DNA from: Aneurinibacillus tyrosinisolvens
Lineage (GTDB): Bacteria > Bacillota > Bacilli > Aneurinibacillales > Aneurinibacillaceae
Assembly: GCF_001015055.1 (NCBI RefSeq)
Contig: NZ_BBWZ01000015.1
Location: 1-64,000, forward strand
Reading direction: 5' to 3'
Length of the DNA stretch: 64,000 nt
The notes under the pieces were generated by a model, which was given only the letters and a program-made list of their open reading frames with translations, ran no database searches and was not told where the DNA came from. The translations under genes and the position numbers were made by a program. Positions 49,589-57,967 of this stretch are shown one piece after another; position 1 is the stretch's first letter; each line of letters opens with the position of its first letter.

Positions 49589-50902
49589 CTATCTCCCTTT
49601 TTTCTTTTCTTTTAACGGAAGAAAGCTATCCTCTAGCCCTAGCGCCTGTCTTGCCGCTGCCGTACCTGCCGCGTGTCCGGTCGTAAAGGCGACGGTGATA
49701 TTATAGCCGCCCGTATGGGCATGCACGTCGAGCACTTCCCCGGCAAAAAACAACCCTCGCTTCAGCTTTGACTGCATCGTTTTCGGGTCGATTTCTTTGG
49801 TGTGGACGCCGCCCCCGGTTACCGTTGCCTGTTCAAGCGGAAGGGTGCCGGTAATGGTGACAGGGAAGTTTTTTATAAGCTGAGCCATCCTGCTCCACTT
49901 TTCTTTTGAGATGTGGGCATAGGTTATGTCCTCGTCAATGCCTGCTATCTCAAGGATGAGCTTCATTAGGCGCTCAGGCACATACGTGCGCAGCACATTT
50001 TTGACAGCTTTCTTCGGTTCATTCTCCATTAGTTCAAGCGTTTCTTTCATAATTTGATCAGCGGATTTATCAGGGAGTACATCAATCGTCAGGAGCAGAG
50101 GGGAATTGTCAAATTTCCGCCGGGTAACCGATACATAATGGCTCGTTCGCAGCGCTGCGGGGCCGGAAACTCCCTGGTGCGTGAATACGATATCCCCTTC
50201 CTCGGTGCTTACCTTTTTATTTTTAGGATTAAACAGCGTGAGTGCGACGTTTCGTAAGGAAAGTCCCTGAAGCCTGTTTTCTTTTATGTAAGCATCGTTG
50301 GCCGTCAAGGGAACTTCCGTCGGGAACAGCGCGGTAATCATATGGCCTGCCGCCCGCGCCCACGGATAACCGTCGCCTGTTGAACCTGTGGCCGGAACCG
50401 AGGCTCCGCCTGAAGCTACTATCACAGCTTTAGCTTCAATTATTTCGCCTGATTGCAATCTCACCCCCTTAATGGATGTATCATCATATATAACCTTTTC
50501 TACCGGTTCGTTCGTGCGAATGCTGACACCGAGCTTTCTTACCTCGGAAAGAAGAGCTTCCACCACGGTTTTTGCCTTATCGCTGGCAGGAAACATCCGG
50601 CCCCTGTCTTCTTCTTTTAGCCGGATACCGAGCCCGGTAAAGAACTCCATAATATCCGTATTGCTAAAAGAATCGAGGGCACTGAACAGGAACTTCCCGT
50701 TTCCTGGAATGTTTTTAATTAATTCCTCTTTTGGTTTTGCATTTGTAACGTTGCACCGCCCGCCGCCGGAAATCATAAGCTTGCGCCCTAATTTATTTCC
50801 TTTATCAATAAGCAGTACACTGGCTCCGTGCTGTGCGGCGGCCACAGAGGCCATAAGGCCCGCCGGACCCCCGCCAATAATAAGAACATCCCATTGTTTC
50901 AT
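49589..50902 (-). CDS. HI0933/YtfP-family flavoprotein
   Basis: 437 residues. FAD-binding DVLIIGGGPAGLMASVAAAQHGASVLLIDKG, the family signature GRKLMISGGGRCNVTN, VASGGASVPATGSTGDGYPWA, and C-terminal LFFAGEVLDVHAHTGGYNITVAFTTG. This is the BaiN/YtfP/HI0933 family of NAD(P)/FAD-dependent oxidoreductases, substrate unsettled. ATG 50902 fits an AGGTGA site; GTG 50914 is possible. It ends seven bases before the broken CBS/DUF294 gene starts, so one transcript is likely. Confidence 0.9.
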   Translation of the reverse strand: MKQWDVLIIGGGPAGLMASVAAAQHGASVLLIDKGNKLGRKLMISGGGRCNVTNAKPKEELIKNIPGNGKFLFSALDSFSNTDIMEFFTGLGIRLKEEDRGRMFPASDKAKTVVEALLSEVRKLGVSIRTNEPVEKVIYDDTSIKGVRLQSGEIIEAKAVIVASGGASVPATGSTGDGYPWARAAGHMITALFPTEVPLTANDAYIKENRLQGLSLRNVALTLFNPKNKKVSTEEGDIVFTHQGVSGPAALRTSHYVSVTRRKFDNSPLLLTIDVLPDKSADQIMKETLELMENEPKKAVKNVLRTYVPERLMKLILEIAGIDEDITYAHISKEKWSRMAQLIKNFPVTITGTLPLEQATVTGGGVHTKEIDPKTMQSKLKRGLFFAGEVLDVHAHTGGYNITVAFTTGHAAGTAAARQALGLEDSFLPLKEKKKGR

Positions 50903-51082
50903 CGTTCTTTTCACCTTCCTCCTCTCTATTCTTGACAGGAGAGCGGAGAAATTGCAAGAAACACAGCAAAAAAGATGGAAGAAAGGAAAAGAAGGGGAAG
51001 TGACACAAAAAATAGAATATAGTAAATATTTAAATCGACATTAGGAGCGTATGCAATATCATCTTAAAAGGAGAATTGAAAA

Positions 51083-51889
51083 ATGAGTGAAACCTTGCAT
51101 GTTACAGGAAAAGATAAAATGGAGCTTTTGCATCGTGAAATTGAAAAGCATGTGCGGCCTGATACCTTTCCACTTGGAATCCGGGTGGTGAGGGATAACG
51201 GAGAAATCCCGCCCCGGGCGAAGCGGCCGGTAAGAGATCTCGGTGTACAGATAAGCATTTGCCAGGGGATTACGATGGCTCGCCGCTACGGCTGGACAAT
51301 CGCGATGGGAGGGGAAGATCTTTCCTGCCCGATTGCCAAAGCGGTTTTTCATTTTGAGGAGCCGGTTGAATTTTATACGGAAGGCAATCTTGCACATGGG
51401 ATGTATACTGAAACGCTAGAATGCGGGAAAGCAACTGAGGCGGATGTTCCGAAATTTACAAAAGAAGAGGGCGGCGTTATTGTCGTTGGACCGCTCGATC
51501 GCATTTCCTTTGAACCTGATGTTGTCGTTATATACGGGAATTCGGCACAGGTGATGCGCATGGTGGCTGCTTCACTGTATAAAAAAGGCGGCTCTATCAC
51601 CTCGCAGTTTTCGGCCAGGGCAGATTGCGCGGATATTATTATTCGTACGATGCAGACCGCCGACGCCCAGGTTATTTTGCCATGTTACGGAGACCGTGTG
51701 TTTGGACAAACATATGACCATGAAATGGCTTTTTCTTTCCCATACTCGATGGCTGAAGACGTTCTTGCAGGGTTTGAAGGCACCCATAAAGGGGGCGTAC
51801 GCTACCCGATTCCGACATTTCTGCAATACCAGGCGAAGTATCCGGCTACCTATGAGAAACTGAATAAAATGTGGGAAAAAGAAGAATAG
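51083..51889 (+). CDS. DUF169 family protein
   Basis: 268 residues. Family pattern: IRPxAV-like start, ICQGITMARRYG, a conserved Cys-Pro (SCPIAKAVF), VVVIYGNSAQVMRMVAASLYKKGG, DCADII and LPCYGDRVFG, then the FSFPYSMAEDVLAGF. The three or four conserved cysteines suggest a metal or cofactor site. The function of DUF169 (COG2043) is not known. AAAAGGAG precedes ATG. Confidence 0.85.
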   Translation: MSETLHVTGKDKMELLHREIEKHVRPDTFPLGIRVVRDNGEIPPRAKRPVRDLGVQISICQGITMARRYGWTIAMGGEDLSCPIAKAVFHFEEPVEFYTEGNLAHGMYTETLECGKATEADVPKFTKEEGGVIVVGPLDRISFEPDVVVIYGNSAQVMRMVAASLYKKGGSITSQFSARADCADIIIRTMQTADAQVILPCYGDRVFGQTYDHEMAFSFPYSMAEDVLAGFEGTHKGGVRYPIPTFLQYQAKYPATYEKLNKMWEKEE

Positions 51890-51913
51890 AACCGCAAGAT
51901 TCCAAGGTACAAG

Positions 51914-51945
51914 AAAAACATCGTGGGCATGCCCGCGATGTTTTT
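51914..51945. terminator. Bidirectional terminator
   Basis: AAAAACATCG pairs with CGATGTTTTT, continued inside by GGGC and GCCC. It separates the DUF169 gene and the converging cfa gene. Confidence 0.92.
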
Positions 51946-51954
51946 CTGATGTGT

Positions 51955-53118
51955 TTATCGATATAGATAGTCCCGAGTCATTTCCAACTCGTTGTTTAAC
52001 CCTTTAGAGAACAGGATTTGGTGAATATTGAGCCCGCTTAACCGGAAGGAAGCAGCGGCTGCCTGCAGGTATAACCGCCACATCCGGACGAAGCGTTCCC
52101 CGTACATTTCCCTTATTTTATCAACATGGTTTTCGAATCTTTCCGCCCATCGGTCAAGGGTCATTGCATAGTGCAGTCGCAGGCTTTCAGCATCGATGAT
52201 GTTGAAATCATAGTCGGGAAGAAGTTGAATAATTTCACGGAAAGACGGAATATATCCGCCCGGGAATATATACTTCTCAATCCATGGATCGGTAGGCTCT
52301 TCTATAAGGTGTGTGATCGTGTGCAGAAGCATGACTCCTCTGTCCTTGAGCATCGTTTGCACGGACTTCATAAAGTCAGGGTAATAGGCCTGCCCGACAT
52401 GTTCAAACATTCCTACGCTCGCAATCTTATCGAACGTCCTTCCTGTTTTCGCCAGCTCTCGGTAATCCAGCAATTCCACGTTTACCTGATCCTCCAAACC
52501 AAGCTCGGCAATCCGCTCTTTCGTTTTCTTATATTGTTCCTCGCTTAGTGTTACACCGGTTGCTTTTACCCCGTACTGCTGGGCTGCACGTATAATGAGC
52601 CATCCCCAGCCGCTTCCGATATCGAGCAGCGTTTCACCCTGCTTTAACTGCAGCTTCTTGAGCACATGGTCGATTTTCTGCAGCTGGGCCTGATCAAGAG
52701 AGTCCTCAGGAGTGCGGAAATAGGCGCAGGAGTAGCTCATTGTTTTATCGAGCCATAAAGAGTAGAAATCGTTCCCCAGGTCATAGTGATGCTGGACATT
52801 TTCTTTCTGTTTCCGCAGGGAAGGCAGAGAGGAAAGGCGGGAGAGGGTTTTGCTCCAGAAAACGCTTTTGTTCATATTTGCAGTTCTGATTATTTCCTCG
52901 ATCGATCCGATGATGTCAATATCTCCGTTCATATAGGCTTCACCAAAAGCCATTACCGGATTTTTGATGAAATCGGAAAGAGCCACTTTTTCGTGAAGAA
53001 CAAGCGTGAAGCGCGGTTCTCCTGTGCCGTATCTTTCGCTCTGGCCATCCCAGTACGTAATCTCGAAATCAGCCGACCCTAATCCGTTAAAAAACTTTTG
53101 AAATAAATACTTTTGCAT
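51955..53118 (-). CDS. cfa: Cyclopropane-fatty-acyl-phospholipid synthase
   Basis: 387 residues. SAM-binding LLDIGSGWGWLIIRAAQQYG, the family motif VQHHYDLGNDFYSLWLDKTMSYSCAYF, DYRELAKTGRTFDKIASVGMFEHVG and GGYIPSFREI. It transfers a methylene from SAM to unsaturated acyl chains of membrane lipids. AAAGGAG precedes ATG. Confidence 0.95.
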   Translation of the reverse strand: MQKYLFQKFFNGLGSADFEITYWDGQSERYGTGEPRFTLVLHEKVALSDFIKNPVMAFGEAYMNGDIDIIGSIEEIIRTANMNKSVFWSKTLSRLSSLPSLRKQKENVQHHYDLGNDFYSLWLDKTMSYSCAYFRTPEDSLDQAQLQKIDHVLKKLQLKQGETLLDIGSGWGWLIIRAAQQYGVKATGVTLSEEQYKKTKERIAELGLEDQVNVELLDYRELAKTGRTFDKIASVGMFEHVGQAYYPDFMKSVQTMLKDRGVMLLHTITHLIEEPTDPWIEKYIFPGGYIPSFREIIQLLPDYDFNIIDAESLRLHYAMTLDRWAERFENHVDKIREMYGERFVRMWRLYLQAAAASFRLSGLNIHQILFSKGLNNELEMTRDYLYR

Positions 53119-53298
53119 ACAGAAGCTCCTTTCGTTTTACATTGAAAATAACGAGTAACTTATTTTAAGTTTGCTACTTTGCAAAATAAAAATCAAATTT
53201 AAATGTGCTCACTCCATACTCCCGCTGTGACCCCGCCGGTGATATAATGGAAATAAAGCTGAGTAAGAATCATACTATATACAATATGGGAGGGAGCT

Positions 53299-53481
53299 AT
53301 GGTGGAACATTACTTACAGATGTTGTCTGAAAACGAAAAGAAGAACGGCGGTACACACGAGTTTGTACTTGAATTAATTCGCCAGGTGACATTTGACGCA
53401 AGCCTTTCATCCAAGGAACGGACAGACGAAATAAAGAAAATATACTGGGCGCTGGACGAATATTCCCAGATTTTAAAGTAG
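53299..53481 (+). CDS. Small hypothetical protein (60 aa)
   Basis: 60 residues, charged and helical (LSENEKKNGGTHEFVLELIRQ then LSSKERTDEIKKIYWALDE), no cysteine and no membrane segment. GGGAGGGAG precedes ATG and a clear terminator follows. Family not recognised. Confidence 0.65.
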   Translation: MVEHYLQMLSENEKKNGGTHEFVLELIRQVTFDASLSSKERTDEIKKIYWALDEYSQILK

Positions 53482-53486
53482 AATAA

Positions 53487-53520
53487 AAATAAAGGCAGGG
53501 CGGCCTGTCTTTATTTTATT
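53487..53520 (+). terminator. Terminator of the 60-residue gene
   Basis: AAATAAAGGCAGG pairs with CCTGTCTTTATTT (one G-U), then TATTTTTC. Confidence 0.88.
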
Positions 53521-53770
53521 TTTCAAAAGGAATTTTACATTTTTTATCGAATATGGTTAACAAAACAATTATGCAATAAATTCAACAAAAATCTACTGAT
53601 TGCATAGTAAATAACAGGGTTATAGTATTAAATATCTGAATATTATTTATAGTGTGAATAATTTGTCCGCCATGTTACCTGTGCAATCCTGTATGCGTAG
53701 AACTTATTTTTTTATCTCTTTTATGTACAATTTTTCACAATATATTCTTGCATAAGAAAGGGGAATGCAT
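53521..53770. other. AT-rich region before fixA
   Basis: About 250 bases without an open frame. The promoter of fixABCX should lie here. Nothing matched Fnr (TGTGA-N6-TCACA) or a clean SigA promoter by eye. Repeats of TGCATA(G/A) and several short A/T inverted stretches are present. Confidence 0.5.
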
Positions 53771-54595
53771 ATGCACATCCTGGTCTGTATCAAACAGGTA
53801 CCGGACACGAAGATTATTAAAATCGATCCGAAGACGAACACGCTTGATCGCCGCGGGGTTCCCGCAATCCTTAACCCGTATGATACGCATGCGGTAGAGG
53901 AGGCTGTCAGGCTGAGGGCGCGTTATGGGGGGAAAGTATCCGTATTGTCTATGGGGCCGCCGCAGGCAGTGGCAGCGATAAAAAAATGTGTGGAGATTGG
54001 GGTTGACGAAGGATATCTTATCTCAGATCGGGCGTTCGCAGGGGCGGATACACTTGCAACGAGCTACGCCCTATCGAGAGCGATCTTTAAAATAATGAAA
54101 GAGGAACCGCTTGACATGGTAATATGCGGAAAAATGGCGATTGACGGTGATACAGGCCAGGTGGGTCCTGGAATTGCCCGCCGGCTGGGCATTCCTCCGC
54201 TTACCGGTGTGAAGAAGGTGGAGGAAGTAAACGAAGCCGGGAAACAAATTATTGTCCATAGAAAACTTGAGGATGGATATGAAGTTCTGCAATCCTCGCT
54301 TCCCTGCCTGCTTACGGTGGAGAAGGAAATAAACGAAGTGCCGTACTCCTCAATGCCTAATATGATCCGCGCGGCGAGATATCGGCCTACCGTCTGGACA
54401 GTCGATGATCTTGGAGAAGTAGACCGCAGCCAGCTTGGATTAAAAGGATCGCCAACGATCGTTGGCAAGATGTTCAGCCCTCCGAAACCGGAAGGCGGGA
54501 AGCGCCTTGAAGGAAAGCCGGATCAGCAGGTAAGCCAGCTGGTAGAAATCCTAATGAAAGAAAAACGTGAACTCTTAGTAAAGGGAGGCGTGTAA
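53771..54595 (+). CDS. fixA: FixA, electron-transfer flavoprotein beta subunit
   Basis: 274 residues. HILVCIKQVPDTKIIKIDPKTNTL, NPYDTHAVEEAVRL, DMVICGKMAIDGDTGQVGPGIARRLG, the ETF-beta signature, and a C-terminal extension (SPPKPEGGKRLEG). The FixA branch is part of membrane complexes that can bifurcate electrons. ATG 53771 is seven bases from AAAGGGG; ATG 53765 is too close. First gene of fixABCX, whose genes overlap or nearly touch. Confidence 0.93.
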   Translation: MHILVCIKQVPDTKIIKIDPKTNTLDRRGVPAILNPYDTHAVEEAVRLRARYGGKVSVLSMGPPQAVAAIKKCVEIGVDEGYLISDRAFAGADTLATSYALSRAIFKIMKEEPLDMVICGKMAIDGDTGQVGPGIARRLGIPPLTGVKKVEEVNEAGKQIIVHRKLEDGYEVLQSSLPCLLTVEKEINEVPYSSMPNMIRAARYRPTVWTVDDLGEVDRSQLGLKGSPTIVGKMFSPPKPEGGKRLEGKPDQQVSQLVEILMKEKRELLVKGGV

Positions 54596-54596
54596 C

Positions 54597-55940
54597 ATGG
54601 CCGTAACGATTTCCGCCGCTTGTATTTCCTGCGGAACATGTGTGGATACATGCCCGGTAAGCGCGCTTTACCTTGGGCCTGATAAATGTGAAGTAGACGC
54701 AGCGAAGTGTGAGGAATGCCAGGAGTGCATTCCTGTTTGCCCGACAGAGGCAATCACCCTGCCGAATCCAACGAAGAAAAAAATCGAACCTAAAGAAGAG
54801 CCGGCTCCAACTGCGGCTGCCGCTGCTCCCGCTCCCGCTGAGGAGAAGAAGGAACCGGTTGCACAGACGGCCGCTGCTATACCTGAAAAAGAAACAAAAA
54901 AGGAACAGCGTACAGACCGGTTCGCTGACCATGAAGGTGTCTGGGTATTTATCGATCAAACGGACGGGAAAATTGCGGGTGTATCGCTGGAATTGCTGGG
55001 AGCAGGGCGGCGGCTTGCGGATAAGCTGAACACTCAGCTGTCCGGATTCATGCTTGGGCATAACATTGATTCCTTAACAGACACATGCTTTGCCTACGGT
55101 GCGGATGCTGTGTATATGATTGATGATCCTGTCCTTAAACAGTATCGATCTGAAACCTATATGAAGGGAGTCGTTGATATTTGCAATAAGTACAAACCGG
55201 AAATCATTCTGTACGGTGCAACGACAAACGGAAAGGACCTCGCCAGTGCCGTGGCTACCGATTTGGCGACAGGGTTAACTGCAGACACCACGATGCTTGA
55301 TGTAGATCCGGAAAAACGGCTGCTCGAAGCAAGCCGTCCGGCATTCGGCGGAAACATTATGGCAACAATCCTTTGTAAAAACCACCGGCCCCAAATGGCG
55401 ACCGTTCGTTCAAAAGTGATGAAGGCGCTCGAGCCTCAGCCGGGCAGAACAGGGAAAGTCATTCATGAACCGCTTGGGATACACGAGAAGGATTTGCAGA
55501 CACGCGTACTTGAAATTGTTCGTGATACAACCCAGCGCATGAAACTTGATGAAGCGCACATTATTGTTGCAGGTGGAAAAGGGTTAGGTGATGAAAAAGG
55601 GTTCCGGATCTGTTATGAGCTTGCAGAAGTGTTAGGTGCAAGTGTCGGTGCAACCCGGGATGCAGTGGAAGCAGGCTGGATTGATCACCATTACCAAGTC
55701 GGCCAGACAGGCATTACTGTTACGCCGAAAATTTATTTTGCAATCGGAATTTCCGGAGCCGTTCAGCACATTGTTGGCATGCAGAATTCAGAATTTATTA
55801 TTGCGATTAATAAAGACCCGGAAGCACCGATCCACAATGTTGCAACATACAGTATTGTCGGTGATGCGTTTGAAATTGTTCCGCATATGATTGAGGCATT
55901 TCAAAAAGCAGTGAATGGCGGTGAAATAGCATATGTCTGA
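54597..55940 (+). CDS. fixB: FixB, ETF alpha subunit with N-terminal 2x[4Fe-4S] ferredoxin domain
   Basis: 447 residues. Residues 1-60 form a two-cluster ferredoxin (CISCGTCVDTCP and CEECQECIPVCP). A Lys/Pro/Ala/Glu-rich linker (about 60-105) leads to the ETF-alpha domains, with the FAD signature GLGDEKGFRICYELAEVLGASVGATRDAVEAGW and QVGQTGITVTPKIYFAIGISGAVQHIVGM. Ordinary FixB and EtfA lack the ferredoxin part; it recalls EtfA-type subunits of anaerobes. It begins one base after fixA's stop and its end overlaps fixC by eight bases. Confidence 0.94.
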   Translation: MAVTISAACISCGTCVDTCPVSALYLGPDKCEVDAAKCEECQECIPVCPTEAITLPNPTKKKIEPKEEPAPTAAAAAPAPAEEKKEPVAQTAAAIPEKETKKEQRTDRFADHEGVWVFIDQTDGKIAGVSLELLGAGRRLADKLNTQLSGFMLGHNIDSLTDTCFAYGADAVYMIDDPVLKQYRSETYMKGVVDICNKYKPEIILYGATTNGKDLASAVATDLATGLTADTTMLDVDPEKRLLEASRPAFGGNIMATILCKNHRPQMATVRSKVMKALEPQPGRTGKVIHEPLGIHEKDLQTRVLEIVRDTTQRMKLDEAHIIVAGGKGLGDEKGFRICYELAEVLGASVGATRDAVEAGWIDHHYQVGQTGITVTPKIYFAIGISGAVQHIVGMQNSEFIIAINKDPEAPIHNVATYSIVGDAFEIVPHMIEAFQKAVNGGEIAYV

Positions 55941-57228
55941 GAAATTTGATGCGATTGTAGTAGGTGCGGGGCCTGCCGGGACGTCTGCGGCTTTTAGCAT
56001 GGCGAAAGCAGGGCTGAATGTTCTATTAATTGAAAGAGGCGAATACCCTGGATCAAAAAACGTGATGGGGGGCATACTTTACCGCCACCAAATGGAAGAG
56101 ATTATTCCCGGCTTCTATAAGGAAGCACCTCTGGAAAGGCCTGTTATCGAGCAGCGCTTCTGGATGCTTGGCGAGGAGTCCGTATTTACTTCCGGATACA
56201 AGGGGCTCGAATGGGCAAAAGAACCGTACAACAATTTCACGGTATTGCGTGCAAAGTTTGATCAGTGGTACGCAAGTAAGGCAGTAGAACAGGGAGCTCT
56301 CCTGATTAACGAAACCGTTGTCAGGGAATGTATCGTAGAAGACGGAAGGGTTATCGGCGTCCGAACAGACCGGCCGGATGGGGATGTATACGCTGACGTC
56401 GTTGTTCTTGCGGACGGGGTTAATTCACTGCTCGCGAAATCGCTCGGCTTCCATAAAGAATTTAAGCCAAGCGAAGTAGCGCTCGCCGTTATGGAAGTCA
56501 TCAATCTTCCGGCAGAAAAAATAGAAGATCGTTTTAATCTGGAGCCGAACCAGGGGACAACAATTGAAATTTTCGGTGATGCGACAAAAGGAGTTCTGGG
56601 AACCGGGTTTATTTACACGAACAAAGAGAGCATCAATATCGGGGTGGGTGCTACGCTATCGGGGATGATTAAACAAAAAATGCGCCCCTATGATTTACTT
56701 GAGTATTTAAAGAAGCACCCGCTTGTTCGCCCGTTAATCCGTGGGGGAGAGGCGGCGGAGTATGCAGCCCACTTGATTCCTGAGGGCGGCTACCATTCGA
56801 TGCCAAAAATCGTTGGCAACGGGGTCGTTGTCGTTGGTGATGCGGGCCAGATGGTTAACGGAGTTCACCGGGAAGGAAGTAACATGGCAATGACGGCGGG
56901 CAGGCTTGCTGCCGAGACCATCGTACTTGCGAAGGAAGCAAACGATTTCTCTGAGAATATGCTCGATACGTATCGAATCCGTCTGCTGGAGAGCTTCGTT
57001 GGACAGGATTTGAAGAAGTATAAGGATGCAACCCATACGTTTGAAGAGCACCCACAGTATTTCAAAGATTATCTGCCGATGATTAATAAGGCTGCCAGCC
57101 AGTTCTTTACCATCGACGGTACGCCGAAGAAAGAGAAACAGAAAAAAATTATGAAAAGTATGACGGAAGGCAGAAGTAAACTGGGCATGTTCCAGGACAT
57201 TTATCGAGCATGGAAGGTGATGAAATAA
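55933..57228 (+). CDS. fixC: FixC, ETF-quinone oxidoreductase-like flavoprotein
   Basis: 431 residues. FAD loop AIVVGAGPAGTSAAFSMAKAGLNVLLIERG, PGSKNVMGG, ADGVNSLLAKSLG, VVVVGDAGQMVNGVHREGSNMAMTAG. This is FixC, which together with FixX passes electrons from FixAB to the quinone pool and, in bifurcating complexes, to ferredoxin. Overlaps fixB by eight bases and fixX by one. Confidence 0.94.
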   Translation: MSEKFDAIVVGAGPAGTSAAFSMAKAGLNVLLIERGEYPGSKNVMGGILYRHQMEEIIPGFYKEAPLERPVIEQRFWMLGEESVFTSGYKGLEWAKEPYNNFTVLRAKFDQWYASKAVEQGALLINETVVRECIVEDGRVIGVRTDRPDGDVYADVVVLADGVNSLLAKSLGFHKEFKPSEVALAVMEVINLPAEKIEDRFNLEPNQGTTIEIFGDATKGVLGTGFIYTNKESINIGVGATLSGMIKQKMRPYDLLEYLKKHPLVRPLIRGGEAAEYAAHLIPEGGYHSMPKIVGNGVVVVGDAGQMVNGVHREGSNMAMTAGRLAAETIVLAKEANDFSENMLDTYRIRLLESFVGQDLKKYKDATHTFEEHPQYFKDYLPMINKAASQFFTIDGTPKKEKQKKIMKSMTEGRSKLGMFQDIYRAWKVMK

Positions 57229-57524
57229 TGAGTGAGATTCCCAAAACAAACACGATTGAAGAGAAACAATATCTTGTTCGTTTTCGTGCGGATACCCAAT
57301 CCCATCTTCATGTTATGAACCATGATGTATGCGCTACAAGTTGTCCTGATAAGCTGTGTACGGTGTTCTGTCCGGCTGAAGTATACAAATGGGAAGGAAT
57401 GCGGATGGCGGTCGGTTATGAGGGATGCCACGAGTGCGGGAGCTGCAGGATTGGCTGTCCGTACCAAAACATTAAGTGGGAGTATCCAAAAGGCGGGCAT
57501 GGCATTGTGTTTCGTCTGGCATAG
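57228..57524 (+). CDS. fixX: FixX, ferredoxin-like protein
   Basis: 98 residues. HDVCATSCPDKLCTVFCPAEVY and GCHECGSCRIGCPYQNI give the cysteine layout of FixX (two cluster-binding sets, one incomplete). The ATG overlaps fixC's TAA (TAATG), so translation is coupled. AAGGTGA precedes. Last gene of the operon. Confidence 0.93.
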   Translation: MSEIPKTNTIEEKQYLVRFRADTQSHLHVMNHDVCATSCPDKLCTVFCPAEVYKWEGMRMAVGYEGCHECGSCRIGCPYQNIKWEYPKGGHGIVFRLA

Positions 57525-57531
57525 AAGAAGA

Positions 57532-57564
57532 AAAAAAAGAGGGCTAAAAAGCCTTCTTTTTTTA
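57532..57564 (+). terminator. Terminator of fixABCX
   Basis: AAAAGAGGGCT pairs with AGCCTTCTTTT around four A, followed by TTTATC. Confidence 0.85.
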
Positions 57565-57759
57565 TCTGATTATCCATCTTTTTAAAGATATAGAATATAC
57601 AATAATGCTAAAGATTGCAGAGGTATGAAAGGGTGACTACAAGTGTGAAATTTCTCCATGAGCAATTACGAGACAAACTCAGTTATTCAAAGGAAAGAAT
57701 TATAAAAATAAATCTATAACAAGAAGATTAATAAACTCCTAATGATTGCAACTATTGTA

Positions 57760-57866
57760 ATAGGTATTTATTCGTCGTAAAATAAGAAAGTTCGAGTAGA
57801 TGCAAAGCCAGGGGGTCTAACGTTCTAGTGAACTATGACAGCCGAGTTACCGAAAAGCCTCAAAGA
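57760..57866 (+). promoter_or_regulatory. Cyclic di-GMP-I (GEMM) riboswitch candidate
   Basis: Conserved pieces in the right order: GAAAG, GATGCAAAGCC (57799-57809), GGGTCTAA (57813-57820), CTATGACAGCC (57833-57843) and GAGTTACCGA (57844-57853). These match the core of the GEMM-I motif. The 5' GGCAAAC part is less clear (GGTATTT near 57763). It lies 100 bases before a chemotaxis receptor gene, a usual target. Confidence 0.85.
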
Positions 57867-57890
57867 TAGATGACTAAGTGGAAATATGGT

Positions 57891-57920
57891 CTAGGCTAAT
57901 CCTATACCGGATTAGCCTAG
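57891..57920 (+). other. 12-bp hairpin downstream of the riboswitch
   Basis: CTAGGCTAATCC pairs perfectly with GGATTAGCCTAG around TATACC. No run of T follows (TATGATATAAAAC), so it is not a standard terminator. It is probably part of the riboswitch expression platform. Confidence 0.7.
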
Positions 57921-57967
57921 TATGATATAAAACAAAATTAAAGAATGAAACACAAAGGGGACATCAC

